Of a stretch of DNA of 64,000 nt, positions 17,248-26,369 are shown piece by piece. The stretch is from an uncultured Acidimicrobiales bacterium. GTDB lineage: Bacteria; Actinomycetota; Acidimicrobiia; Acidimicrobiales; Bin134. The position numbers and the translations under genes are program-made. Under the pieces are notes generated by a model. That model had not been told where the DNA came from and did no database searches. It saw only the letters and a list, made by a program, of their open reading frames with translations. Where the stretch lies: the NCBI GenBank assembly GCA_951813555.1, contig OX638344.1:1116001-1180000 (forward strand). The letters run 5' to 3'. Positions within the stretch are counted from its first letter, which is position 1; each line of letters opens with the position of its first letter.

Positions 17248-19401
17248 TCATCCGGCGGCCCTGGCTTCTGCGAGCCAACCATCGACCGTGGCCTGGTTGG
17301 CGGCGATCCAGTCCTCGGCCGCCTCCTGGACGTCGGCTTCGGTGTTGGCGCCGCCGCCGTAGGCCAGGTTCTGCAATGCGATGTCGATCACCGGGATGGT
17401 GACCAGCTCGAACAGCTTGGCCGCGGCCGGGTTGGCCGACAGGAACTCGTTGGTGGCCACCACTCGGATGTCGGCGGCCACGAAGCCCATCTCACAGGGC
17501 TGGCCCGGACACTGGTCCTCGGGCAGCGCCGCGGCGCCCACCTGGCTGGCCAGCGGGTTGCTCAAAGACACCCAGATCACGTCCTTACCGGGCACCAGCT
17601 CGGCGGTGAACGCCCCTGGAGTCCAGATGTACTGCAAGATCGACTCGCCCCGGTTGAACCGGCCCACCGAATCGGCGAACAGCGCGGCGTGCTCGGCCGA
17701 CACCTGCTCGATGGTGTCCTCCCAGCCGTTCTGGGCGATGGTGTCGTTGATCACCACCTGGCAGCCCCAGCCGTCGTTGCAGCCCATCAGATCGGCCTTG
17801 CCGTTGCCGTCCACATCGAACAACGCCGCGATATCGGGATTGTCGCCGATGTCGTCAAGCATCGTGATGCCATTGGCTTCGGCAGTGGCCTTATCAACAA
17901 TGAAGCCCTGCAAACCGCCGGCCACGATCTCCTCGCCGATCGGCGACACCACATCTTCGACACCGGCCTCAGCGATCAGCGTGGTGTGGATCGGGAACCA
18001 GCCATTCACCCACAGGTCGTACTCGCCCTCGCCCAACGCCGGATAGAACGTCGCCGGGGCCAACTCCGCCTCCGCAGGATCAGACACCTCATAACCCAGC
18101 TCCTGCAACAGCGTCCGATAAATCGCCGCCTGCATATAGCCCGTCGACCAATTCGCCCGAGCCATTCTCACAGACACGCCCTCACCGGGCATGGCCATCT
18201 CCTCTGGATCGGGCTCCGGTACCGCCGGGGTGAACCCGCTGGCGGCCCTGGCTTCTGCGAGCCATGCGTCGACGCTGGCCTGGTTGGCGGCGATCCAGTC
18301 CTCGGCCGCCTCCTGGACGTCGGCTTCGGTGTTGGCGCCGCCGCCGTAGGCCAGGTTCTGCAATGCGATGTCGATCACCGGGATGGTGACCAGCTCGAAC
18401 AGCTTGGCCGCGGCCGGGTTGGCCGACAGGAACTCGTTGGTGGCCACCACTCGGATGTCGGCGGCCACGAAGCCCATCTCACAGGGCTGGCCCGGACACT
18501 GGTCCTCGGGCAGCGCCGCGGCGCCCACCTGGCTGGCCAGCGGGTTGCTCAAAGACACCCAGATCACGTCCTTACCGGGCACCAGCTCGGCGGTGAACGC
18601 CCCTGGAGTCCAGATGTACTGCAAGATCGACTCGCCCCGGTTGAACCGGCCCACCGAATCGGCGAACAGCGCGGCGTGCTCGGCCGACACCTGCTCGATG
18701 GTGTCCTCCCAGCCGTTCTGGGCGATGGTGTCGTTGATCACCACCTGGCAGCCCCAGCCGTCGTTGCAGCCCATCAGATCGGCCTTGCCGTTGCCGTCCA
18801 CATCGAACAACGCCGCGATATCGGGATTGTCGCCGATGTCGTCAAGCATCGTGATGCCATTGGCTTCGGCAGTGGCCTTATCAACAATGAAGCCCTGCAA
18901 ACCGCCGGCCACGATCTCCTCGCCGATCGGCGACACCACATCTTCGACACCGGCCTCAGCGATCAGCGTGGTGTGGATCGGGAACCAGCCATTCACCCAC
19001 AGGTCGTACTCGCCCTCGCCCAACGCCGGATAGAACGTCGCCGGGGCCAACTCCGCCTCCGCAGGATCAGACACCTCATAACCCAGCTCCTGCAACAGCG
19101 TCCGATAAATCGCCGCCTGCATATAGCCCGTCGACCAATTCGCCCGAGCCATTCTCACAGACACGCCCTCACCGGGCATGGCCATCTCCTCTGCATCATC
19201 GGGGGCTTCAGAGTCGTCCGGAGCCTCTGCATCATCGGGGGCTTCAGAATCGTCCGGAGCCTCTGCATCATCGGGGGCTGTTGCCTCCGGTGCCGGCTCC
19301 GCACCCGGCTCGTCGTCGTCATCGTTTCCGCAGCCGGCAACCACCAGTCCGAAAACCAAGAAAACGGCTAATAGAACCCGCCAGAGGTTTCGCTCTCTCA
19401 T
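17248..19401 (-). CDS. proX: Substrate-binding lipoprotein with two near-identical ProX domains
   Basis: 717 residues from the ATG at 19401, preceded by GGAGGG. A lipoprotein signal ends LVFGLVVAGC, so the protein is anchored to the membrane outside. An acidic linker with repeated DDAEAPDDSEAP units follows, then two betaine/proline-type binding domains of about 310 residues, each beginning AMPGEGVSVRMARANWSTGY. The second copy differs from the first by only a few residues. It belongs to the type-II fold with ligand carried to ProVW. An earlier in-frame ATG at 19446 lacks a ribosome-binding site and would bury the signal peptide. Confidence 0.9.
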   Translation of the reverse strand: MRERNLWRVLLAVFLVFGLVVAGCGNDDDDEPGAEPAPEATAPDDAEAPDDSEAPDDAEAPDDSEAPDDAEEMAMPGEGVSVRMARANWSTGYMQAAIYRTLLQELGYEVSDPAEAELAPATFYPALGEGEYDLWVNGWFPIHTTLIAEAGVEDVVSPIGEEIVAGGLQGFIVDKATAEANGITMLDDIGDNPDIAALFDVDGNGKADLMGCNDGWGCQVVINDTIAQNGWEDTIEQVSAEHAALFADSVGRFNRGESILQYIWTPGAFTAELVPGKDVIWVSLSNPLASQVGAAALPEDQCPGQPCEMGFVAADIRVVATNEFLSANPAAAKLFELVTIPVIDIALQNLAYGGGANTEADVQEAAEDWIAANQASVDAWLAEARAASGFTPAVPEPDPEEMAMPGEGVSVRMARANWSTGYMQAAIYRTLLQELGYEVSDPAEAELAPATFYPALGEGEYDLWVNGWFPIHTTLIAEAGVEDVVSPIGEEIVAGGLQGFIVDKATAEANGITMLDDIGDNPDIAALFDVDGNGKADLMGCNDGWGCQVVINDTIAQNGWEDTIEQVSAEHAALFADSVGRFNRGESILQYIWTPGAFTAELVPGKDVIWVSLSNPLASQVGAAALPEDQCPGQPCEMGFVAADIRVVATNEFLSANPAAAKLFELVTIPVIDIALQNLAYGGGANTEADVQEAAEDWIAANQATVDGWLAEARAAG
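17254..18206. repeat. Intragenic direct repeat, copy 1 (proX domain)
   Basis: 953 bases matching 18241-19193 at offset 987. The only differences I see are five substitutions around 17278-17290. Each copy encodes one whole binding domain. Confidence 0.95.
18241..19193. repeat. Intragenic direct repeat, copy 2 (proX domain)
   Basis: Second copy of the 953-base repeat; the 34 bases between the copies encode the short inter-domain linker (SGFTPAVPEPDPE). Confidence 0.95.
19192..19279. repeat. 36-base tandem repeat in the proX linker
   Basis: Two full units (19192-19227 and 19228-19263) and a partial third that differ at one base. On the minus strand they encode an acidic Asp/Glu/Ala/Pro/Ser linker after the lipid anchor. 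Such repeats change copy number easily and would tune linker length. Confidence 0.9.
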
Positions 19402-19556
19402 TGGTATCCCTCCAATTGAAGTGAAGCTTGGCGCGCCCCAATGCACGCCAACCCGCCTATAGCTCTACCCTATAACGAACAAGGGATGAACGCTAGAGAC
19501 TCTTCAAAGAACGCTGGATACTGTCCACTGCGGCCTGCTGGCCAGGGGAAATGCAC

Positions 19557-20441
19557 TCAACGGCGACGGCGCAAACGCCGAGCGTGAGCCTCAAGCTGCC
19601 TGCGCTGTTTGCGGGACAAGCTGTCTAGGCCTTGGCTGGCCACTTGGTCGAGCAGGGCGTCCATCTCGGGACTCACCCTCTCATCGGGCGACGGGATTGA
19701 CCGCAGGTGGTCTCGACCCCGGGGCCGACGCCGAGACCTCGAGGCGCGAGAGCTTCCCGACGACTGGTTGGAACTAGACGACAGCGACACCTTCGGGATC
19801 CATGTCAGGTTGGTGGCGTAGCCGAAGGCCCGGATACCGAGCAGCGCCACGGCAACCGTGCAGGCCAAAACGATCAGGGCAAACCAGTTGCGGTTACCGA
19901 GGGCTTGGATGGCGTCGAGTCCGACGATAACGACGGCGATCACCCAACCGGGAATGCCGGGCCAGAACCGGGCGTGGGCGTACTGGGCGGCAAAAGCCAC
20001 CAAGACGCCGACTTCTACCATTCGCAGTCCAGCCACATAGCCGTTGACGCCGGCCACCGCCTCCACCGCAGTCACAATCACGGCAGGGACAAGCGTTAAG
20101 GCCACAAGGAAGAACGCGAATCGCCAGCGTCCAAGCAAAGACTCAATCTGGGAACCCAGCATGTAGAAGATGGCGAACAAGATGATCGTCCAGAAGTGGG
20201 GTTCGTTGGGGATCGGCCACGTGACCAGCCGCCAGACCTCTCCTTCCATCACACTTCCGAGTTGGTAGTTCTCCGAGACCAGCACCAACTCGCGAAAGAT
20301 GGGTCCAAACTGGCCTTCAATCCCCCAGATGATCATCGAGACGACGCCCAGGCCGACGACGAAGGCCGTGGTGGAGACGGCGAATCCCCCGATTCGGAAC
20401 CAGGGATCGTCGCTGTAGCCGAAACGCCGGGAGGAGTACAC
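19557..20441 (-). CDS. Rhomboid-like membrane protein, probably non-catalytic
   Basis: 294 residues from GTG 20441; the frame is open to an ATG at 20540, inside the end of the sulfatase gene. About six helices are present. GEVWRLVTWP(I) with FWTIILFAIFYMLGSQIESLLGRWRF matches the rhomboid core (ExWR and the G..lE..G helix). The expected GxSG serine loop and the late histidine are not found; the aligned stretch reads GLRMVEVGVLVAF. The C-terminal tail is basic and contains a short helical LLDQVASQGLDSLSRKQRRQLE motif common to actinobacterial rhomboid relatives. Function unknown. Confidence 0.7.
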   Translation of the reverse strand: MYSSRRFGYSDDPWFRIGGFAVSTTAFVVGLGVVSMIIWGIEGQFGPIFRELVLVSENYQLGSVMEGEVWRLVTWPIPNEPHFWTIILFAIFYMLGSQIESLLGRWRFAFFLVALTLVPAVIVTAVEAVAGVNGYVAGLRMVEVGVLVAFAAQYAHARFWPGIPGWVIAVVIVGLDAIQALGNRNWFALIVLACTVAVALLGIRAFGYATNLTWIPKVSLSSSSNQSSGSSRASRSRRRPRGRDHLRSIPSPDERVSPEMDALLDQVASQGLDSLSRKQRRQLEAHARRLRRRR

Positions 20442-20505
20442 AGCTACTGGTCTTCTGCCATGGTGGTGTGCGGGCAAACGAATGGTGCCAAGAAGAGGAG
20501 CATGA

Positions 20506-22776
20506 CTACTGATGGCGCATGGCGTGGGCCATCTCGGCATCGAAGTCGAATGGGGGTGGCGGTCCGGTCTCGATGGTCAATAATGCCATGGCCTCGGGGG
20601 CAGGAGCGGGCGGGTCGTAGTCGTCGCAGACCGGGAAGGGGCGGCCGTAGCCCACGGTGAGGAAGGCTCCGTCGGGGGCCCAATTGGTAGCCAGGGGCAC
20701 CGGTTCGTCGCCTTTGCCTATCTCAAGATCGTCAGCGATGAGAGTCACGGTGAACAGTCCCCCGTCGGTGGGAGTCACCTCTGCACCGACAAAGCAGGCC
20801 CCGACGGGAACAGAGGCCGAAACCCTGCGCTCCCGTCCGTGCACCACCGCCACCCAGTGGAGCTCTCCGTCGGCCAGAATCAGCGCCCAGCCCGAGATCC
20901 AGTCGCCCTGCTCGCAGATGACTCCGTTTGCGGCCTCGGGCACGCCGCCGGGGAAAGCCGCCACCGCCCGGTAGCCCCCGAACTGCAACGGCCCCGAGGC
21001 CTCGTGAACCTGGTCGCCGGGAACCAGCTCATAGCGAGACCGCAGCGACATCCACGGCACATACATGTGGGCGATCCGGTTGACCGCGGTGTCGTCGAGG
21101 GGCAGCACCCCGTTGCGGTCGGCCTCGGCGTTCCACAGCTTGACGAGCTCGGCCACCTTCTCGGGGTGCTGCCCGGCCAGGTTGTTCGATTCGGTGGGAT
21201 CGGCCACGGTATCGAACAGCTCCCACTGGTCTTCGGCAAAAACATGGCTGCCCACGATGGCATCCCGCTCAGCGGCTGTGAGCTGGTTGACGTGGTTGGT
21301 GACCGCCTTCCACCCTTGGTGGTACATGGCCCGGCTGCCCCAGCACTCGTAATACTGGGTGGTGCGGTGGTCGGGGGAGGCGGCGTCGTCGAGCACGGCT
21401 CGCATGCTGGCACCGTCGAACGACATCTGCTCCACCCCGCCGAGGGTGGACGAGGGCGATACTCCGACCAAATCCAAGATCGTGGGCATCACGTCGGTCA
21501 CGTGGCAGTACTGGTGGCGCAGCTCTCCCTGAGCGTCCAGTCCGGCCGGCCATGAGAGGATGAGCGGGTCGCGCACACCGCCCTCGAAGGTGTACCGCTT
21601 CCACCGGCGGAATGGGGTGTTGCCGGCCAGTGCCCACCCCCAGGGGTAGTGCCCGGACGAACGGAACCCTCCGAGGTCGTCGTAGTGGGATAGCTCCAGC
21701 TCCAGATCGTCGGGTTCGTCGCTGATGTAGTGGCGGATCTGGTTCCAGCTTCCGTTGGGACCGCCCTCAGCCGAGGTGCCGTTGTCGGAGATGAGGGCGA
21801 CAACGGTGTTGTCGGCATCGCCGGAGCGCTCCAAGTGGTCCAGCAGCCGGCCGATGTGGTGGTCGGCGTGGCTGAGGAACCCGGCGTACACCTCCATCAT
21901 GCGGGCATACAGCCGCTGGCGATCGGAATCGATCTCGTCCCAGGGCTCAACCCACTCGGGACGAGCCGACAGATCCACGTCAGAAGAGACAACCCCCATC
22001 TCCTTCTGGCGAGTCAGCACTTCCTCCCGCCAAGCGTCCCAACCCCGATCGAACCGCCCGGCGTAGCGGTCGATCCACTCCGGAGGGGCCTGGTGGGGGG
22101 CATGGGGCGTGCCGGTGGCGTACCACATCAAGAACGGCCGTTCGGGGTCGGCCAGCCGCAGGTTGCGCAGGTAGTCGATGGCTTGACCGGCTAGGTCGTC
22201 GTCGAGGTGGTATCCCTCCTCCGGAGTGGCCGGAGGCTCGATATATGTCGTGTCCCGAATGAGCTGAGGGGTCCATTGGTTGGTCTCCCCGTTGAGGAAC
22301 CCGTAGTAGTGATCAAATCCAACCCCGGTCGGCCACGTGTGATATGGCCCAGCCGGCCGCTGGTCGCGGGGGGTGAGGTGCCACTTGCCCACCGCGTAGG
22401 TGGCCCAGCCCTCGGCACCTAGGTACTGGGCCAGGGTTCCCGCCGATGCGGGGATTTCCCCGGTGTAGCCGGGGAAGTTGATGGGCATGTCGGTGAGCAT
22501 GCCCACCCCCACCCGATGATGATTCCGCCCGGTGAGCAGGCAAGCCCGGGTGGGCGAGCAAACCGCGGTGGTGTGGAAGTTGGTGAACCGCAATCCCCGG
22601 GCGGCCAGACGATTGAGATTGGGGGTGTCGATATCGGAGCCGTAGCACCCGAGCTGGGCAAAGCCGAGATCGTCCATCACGATGACCAGCACGTTGGGGG
22701 CGTCGGGGTCATAGGGCCGTTGGACCGGCGGCGAAGTTGACTCGTTCAGCGTGAGTCCGATGCGATGCTCGGTCAT
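20506..22776 (-). CDS. Arylsulfatase (FGly-dependent)
   Basis: 756 residues from the ATG at 22776. The metal-binding start NVLVIVMDDLGF (D35/D36) and the signature CSPTRACLLTGRNHHRVG hold; the cysteine at about residue 73 is the one oxidised to formylglycine. A central KWHLTPRD and HAPHQAPPEW match arylsulfatase metal and substrate residues. It hydrolyses sulfate esters. There is no signal peptide, so it is probably cytoplasmic. No FGly-generating enzyme is encoded in the window. It is divergent from the toxin-antitoxin genes. Confidence 0.93.
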   Translation of the reverse strand: MTEHRIGLTLNESTSPPVQRPYDPDAPNVLVIVMDDLGFAQLGCYGSDIDTPNLNRLAARGLRFTNFHTTAVCSPTRACLLTGRNHHRVGVGMLTDMPINFPGYTGEIPASAGTLAQYLGAEGWATYAVGKWHLTPRDQRPAGPYHTWPTGVGFDHYYGFLNGETNQWTPQLIRDTTYIEPPATPEEGYHLDDDLAGQAIDYLRNLRLADPERPFLMWYATGTPHAPHQAPPEWIDRYAGRFDRGWDAWREEVLTRQKEMGVVSSDVDLSARPEWVEPWDEIDSDRQRLYARMMEVYAGFLSHADHHIGRLLDHLERSGDADNTVVALISDNGTSAEGGPNGSWNQIRHYISDEPDDLELELSHYDDLGGFRSSGHYPWGWALAGNTPFRRWKRYTFEGGVRDPLILSWPAGLDAQGELRHQYCHVTDVMPTILDLVGVSPSSTLGGVEQMSFDGASMRAVLDDAASPDHRTTQYYECWGSRAMYHQGWKAVTNHVNQLTAAERDAIVGSHVFAEDQWELFDTVADPTESNNLAGQHPEKVAELVKLWNAEADRNGVLPLDDTAVNRIAHMYVPWMSLRSRYELVPGDQVHEASGPLQFGGYRAVAAFPGGVPEAANGVICEQGDWISGWALILADGELHWVAVVHGRERRVSASVPVGACFVGAEVTPTDGGLFTVTLIADDLEIGKGDEPVPLATNWAPDGAFLTVGYGRPFPVCDDYDPPAPAPEAMALLTIETGPPPPFDFDAEMAHAMRHQ

Positions 22777-22804
22777 ACGACGGTGAGAATAGTCATTGCA
22801 CCCT

Positions 22805-22832
22805 TTGATGCGGCAACAAGGTGCGATATGAT
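22805..22832 (+). promoter_or_regulatory. Promoter of the RelBE-type operon
   Basis: A -35-like TTGATG (22805-22810) and a -10 TATGAT (22827-22832) are 16 bases apart, 34 bases before the antitoxin ATG. Toxin-antitoxin operons of this type are usually autorepressed by binding over this region. Confidence 0.55.
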
Positions 22833-22866
22833 GAATACACGTAGTCAGAATCCAAAAGGTACGCCC

Positions 22867-23094
22867 ATGCCTACATCTATCCGACTGGAGCCCGAAACCG
22901 AGGAGCGCATTCACCAGCTCGCTTCGCTGACCGGGCGAACGAAGGCATTTTACTTGCGCGAGATCATTGACCGCGGGCTCGAGGACATCGAGGACTACTA
23001 CCTAGCCGCCGACGTCGTCGAACGTATTCGCAAAGGCCAAGAACAGACTCATGCAGCTGCGGATGTGAGGAAAGAGCTTGGCCTGGACGATTGA
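22867..23094 (+). CDS. RelB/RHH-type antitoxin
   Basis: 75 residues from the ATG at 22867, which follows AAAAGGT; the longer upstream frame has no family match. The first 45 residues (PTSIRLEPETEERIHQLA, TKAFYLREIID) form a ribbon-helix-helix DNA-binding domain. The rest is an acidic toxin-wrapping helix. It overlaps the toxin gene by 17 bases, the usual arrangement in these modules. It would bind and silence the RelE toxin and repress its own promoter. Confidence 0.85.
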   Translation: MPTSIRLEPETEERIHQLASLTGRTKAFYLREIIDRGLEDIEDYYLAADVVERIRKGQEQTHAAADVRKELGLDD

Positions 23095-23341
23095 CTACAC
23101 CGACACCGCCAAGAGCCAGCTAAAGAAACTCGACAAGACCTCGGCCCGCCGAATCGTGGACTACATGGACAAGCGGGTTGCGTCGGCGGATTCACGTCGT
23201 GTCGGCCAGGCTCTCACCGGGCCGTTGGGAAAGCTGCGGCGCTACCGGGTGGGGGATTTCCGAGTTGTTTGCGACATCCAAGACGAATCGGTGCGCGTGC
23301 TAGTGGTCAGGGTCGCAAGGCGCGACCAGGCATACCGATAG
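23078..23341 (+). CDS. RelE/ParE superfamily toxin
   Basis: 87 residues with a TTG start, preceded by AAAGAG. WTIDYTDTAKSQLKKLDKTSARRIVDYM and LRRYRVGDFRVVCDI...VRVLVVRVARRDQAYR (both abridged) fit RelE mRNA interferases: a beta-strand, two helices, then a four-strand sheet with Arg/Lys on the active face. RelE cuts mRNA in the ribosomal A site. The weak start and overlap fit lower expression than the antitoxin. Confidence 0.87.
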   Translation: MAWTIDYTDTAKSQLKKLDKTSARRIVDYMDKRVASADSRRVGQALTGPLGKLRRYRVGDFRVVCDIQDESVRVLVVRVARRDQAYR

Positions 23342-23343
23342 AG

Positions 23344-24999
23344 CTAGCTGAGGGCGAACCCCTCGTAGCCTTCGGCGGCCACCTGATCGCACTTCTCGGC
23401 ATAGGGCGGAAAGCCGGGCAGGGGCATGAACACCCTCGTCTTGCCGGGGATGTTGGCCCCCAGATACCAGGAATTGCAGGTGGGGTAGAGCGTGTAGCTG
23501 GCCACCAGGTTCACATGGTCCACCCAGGCCTCGGTGGCCTCCTCGGTGGCCTCGATGTGGCGGTGGCCGTTGGCCCTCATGTAGTGGATGCAGTCGCCTA
23601 TCCAGTCCACGTGCTGTTCGATGCACACGATCATGTTGGCCAGCACCGAGGGGCTGCCCGGGCCGGTGATGGTGAACATGTTGGGGAATTGGGGCACTCC
23701 CAGCCCCAGGTAGGTGCGGGGTCCGGCATACCACTGCTCGGAGAGGGGAAGGCCGCCTCGCCCTTGGATGTTGATGCGGAGCAGCGAGCCGGTCATGGCG
23801 TCATAGCCGGTGGCGAACACGATCACGTCGAGGTCGTAGTGGGTTCCGTCGGCGGTTCGCAGGCCGTCGGGGGTTATCTCGGAGACGACGTTCTCGCTGA
23901 TGTCCACCAGGGTCACGTTGTCGCGGTTGAAGGTGACGAAGTAGTCGGTGTCAAGCACCAGGCGCTTGCAGCCGATGTAGGTGGTGGGCATGAGCCGCTC
24001 GGCCACTTCGGGATCTTTGATCGTCTCGCGTATCTTCTCCTTCACGAAGTCGGCGGCCACGTGGTTGGCCTCCGGCGTACGGGCGATGTCGCCATAGGCG
24101 CCGAGGAAGGCGAAGCCGCCCATCTCCCAGCGGGTTTCGAACTCCTTGAACGCATCTTCGACCTCGACGTCGAGGACCGAGCCCTCATTCCAGTCGAAGC
24201 GGGCGCCGAGTGCGCCCTGCTGGGTCTTGTTCTGCTCCCGGAGCCGGTGATAGTCGGCCTTGACTTCGGCCTGCTCCGCCGGGTCGAGGGGGTGGTTGCG
24301 GGCCGGAATGGCGTATTGCGGTGTGCGCTGGAACACGGTGAGGTGCTCCGCGGTCTCGGCGATCACCGGGATGGCTTGGATCCCTGAGGAGCCGGTACCT
24401 ATTACGCCGACCCGCTTGCCGGCGAAGTCGATGCCCTCTTTGGGGTAGCGGCCGGTGTGGCACACCTCTCCCTGGAACGTGTCGGTGCCGGGAATGTCGG
24501 GAACGTTGGACGAGGACAGACAGCCCACTGCGGTGATGAGGTACTGGGCGGTGACATGGTCGGTGTCGTCAACGTTGGGAGCGTGGTTGTGGTCGATGTG
24601 GTCGACTGCGGGCGCGCTGCTGACGTGCCAGTGGCCGGTGTCGTCGAACGCGGCCATGGTGACCATGGTGTTGAACTGGATGTCCCGGTACAGGTCGTAC
24701 CGCTCAGCCACGTGCTGGGCGTAGCGGAGGATCTCAGGCTGGCCGGGATAGCGCTCGGTCCACTCCCACTCCTGCTCTAGTTCGGGATCGAAGCTGTAGC
24801 AGTACTCCAGGCTCTCCACGTCGCAGCGGGCGCCGGGGTAGCGGTTCCAGTACCAGGTGCCGCCGACGTCGTCGCCCCGCTCGTACACCCTGGCAGTCAG
24901 CCCGAGTTGGCGCAGCTTGTAGAGCATGTACATGCCAGCAAAGCCGGCACCGATAACAACGGCGTCGTAGTGGACAGGGGTGCTGTCGTTGGTGCTCAT
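23344..24999 (-). CDS. Flavin-dependent monooxygenase, Baeyer-Villiger type
   Basis: 551 residues. FAD motif GAGFAGMYMLYKLRQLG is near residue 17 and the GTWYWNRYPGARCDVES segment is near 47, both typical of class B monooxygenases. The fingerprint FxGxxxHxxxW[P/D] appears as FQGEVCHTGRYP (about 180-191), with Tyr where Trp is usual. The NADPH motif GTGSSGIQ follows. Relatives convert ketones, including steroid and terpene ketones, to esters or lactones. The partners are the neighbouring P450s. Tail to tail with the RelE toxin gene, 2 bases apart. Confidence 0.88.
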   Translation of the reverse strand: MSTNDSTPVHYDAVVIGAGFAGMYMLYKLRQLGLTARVYERGDDVGGTWYWNRYPGARCDVESLEYCYSFDPELEQEWEWTERYPGQPEILRYAQHVAERYDLYRDIQFNTMVTMAAFDDTGHWHVSSAPAVDHIDHNHAPNVDDTDHVTAQYLITAVGCLSSSNVPDIPGTDTFQGEVCHTGRYPKEGIDFAGKRVGVIGTGSSGIQAIPVIAETAEHLTVFQRTPQYAIPARNHPLDPAEQAEVKADYHRLREQNKTQQGALGARFDWNEGSVLDVEVEDAFKEFETRWEMGGFAFLGAYGDIARTPEANHVAADFVKEKIRETIKDPEVAERLMPTTYIGCKRLVLDTDYFVTFNRDNVTLVDISENVVSEITPDGLRTADGTHYDLDVIVFATGYDAMTGSLLRINIQGRGGLPLSEQWYAGPRTYLGLGVPQFPNMFTITGPGSPSVLANMIVCIEQHVDWIGDCIHYMRANGHRHIEATEEATEAWVDHVNLVASYTLYPTCNSWYLGANIPGKTRVFMPLPGFPPYAEKCDQVAAEGYEGFALS

Positions 25000-25035
25000 G
25001 GCAATTTCAGTTGGAGTCGGAGGGTGGGAAAGGGT

Positions 25036-26289
25036 TCAGGCTGCGGGGCGGAGCTTGTAGCGAACCGGCAGCTTCTTGGCCCCAACGATGAGATTCGACT
25101 CGGTGCGAACGATCGGCCCCGCAGGCTCGATCTCGATAACCCGCTCGGCCAGCTGCTTGATGAGGGCTTGGGTGCTGGCTCGGGCCAGATGCGCCCCCAA
25201 GCAATAGTGCTCGGCCCAGCCGAACCCCAGATGACGGTTGGGATGGCGACCGATGTCGAAGTCGTGGGGCCGGTCGAACACCGTCTCATCCCGATTTCCT
25301 GAGGCGTAGAAGAACACCAAGAAGTCGCCTTCTTTCACCGGCTGACCGGCAACGGTGGCGTCAGCCATGGCGGTGCGCTTCATGTAGTTGACCGGGGTGG
25401 ACCAGCGGATCACCTCTTCCACCGCGTCTTTGGCCATCTCGGGGTTCTCCCTCAATCGCTGAAGCTGGTCGGGATAGGCCAAGAATGCCTCCAGCGCGCC
25501 CGACAGGCCATTGCGAGTGGTGTCGTGGCCGGCGGTGAACACAATGAGGTAGTAGCCAAAGGTCTCGATCTCGGGCAGGGTGTCGCCGGTTGGCAGATGG
25601 GCATTGGCCAGCATGGTGGCCAGATCCTCTTGGGGGTTGGCCCGGCGGTCCTTGATGATGCGGTCGAACATGGCGTAGAACTCCATGCCCACTTCTGCGC
25701 TGGCCTGATAGCGGGTTTCGGCCTCGCGCCGGTAGTCGGGGTCGTCGCCAGACAGGAGTTGCTGGGTCAGCACCAGCAGGCGCTCCTCGTCTTCTCGGTC
25801 GATGCCCAAGATGGTGGCCAGCACCCGCAGCGGGTGCCGCTGGGCGATGATGTCCACGAAATCGCACTCGCCCTCGTCGCCCAGGCTGTCGAGCAGGGCC
25901 TTGGCGCTGTCGTTCACGATCTGGTCGAGCTGGCTGATGCCCCGGGGAGTGAAAAAGCCGCTGGCCACCTTGCGGTAGAGCCGATGATCAGGCGGGTCCA
26001 TGCTGATGATGGTCCGCATGTCGCCGATAATGCTGCCGTGTTCCTCCAGATCGGCGACCTGCTGGTCGGTGCGCACGGTGATGCTGTCGGCCTCATTGCT
26101 GAACAACTCGGGTTGCATGGAGACTTCGATGATGTCGGCGTGGCGGGTTACGGCCCAGAAGTTCTGGAAGCCTTCTGGCTCGCACCAGTGCACAGGGGAG
26201 TTCTGGCGCATCCAGGCCAACAGCTCGTGAGGCTGGCCGTTGGCACCGTAGCGCTTGGGGGATATGAGATCTAGGGGGTCGATGTCCAC
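25036..26289 (-). CDS. Cytochrome P450
   Basis: 417 residues. The I-helix motif AGHDTTRNG, the K-helix E-x-x-R region (EEVIRW) and the heme-binding loop LGFGWAEHYCLGAHLAR with the thiolate cysteine are present. The heme loop deviates slightly, with W-A-E after FG. Soluble, no membrane anchor, as expected for bacterial class I P450s, which need ferredoxin and reductase from elsewhere. It lies 36 bases downstream of the monooxygenase on the same strand. Substrate unknown; the context suggests a hydrophobic terpenoid or steroid. Confidence 0.93.
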   Translation of the reverse strand: MDIDPLDLISPKRYGANGQPHELLAWMRQNSPVHWCEPEGFQNFWAVTRHADIIEVSMQPELFSNEADSITVRTDQQVADLEEHGSIIGDMRTIISMDPPDHRLYRKVASGFFTPRGISQLDQIVNDSAKALLDSLGDEGECDFVDIIAQRHPLRVLATILGIDREDEERLLVLTQQLLSGDDPDYRREAETRYQASAEVGMEFYAMFDRIIKDRRANPQEDLATMLANAHLPTGDTLPEIETFGYYLIVFTAGHDTTRNGLSGALEAFLAYPDQLQRLRENPEMAKDAVEEVIRWSTPVNYMKRTAMADATVAGQPVKEGDFLVFFYASGNRDETVFDRPHDFDIGRHPNRHLGFGWAEHYCLGAHLARASTQALIKQLAERVIEIEPAGPIVRTESNLIVGAKKLPVRYKLRPAA

Positions 26290-26369
26290 GATAGAAACGT
26301 TAGATCGTGGGGAACGCTTGGTCCACAGCGCAGCGAGAATGTCATTCTTCCACTGGGGGTCGGCGGGGC

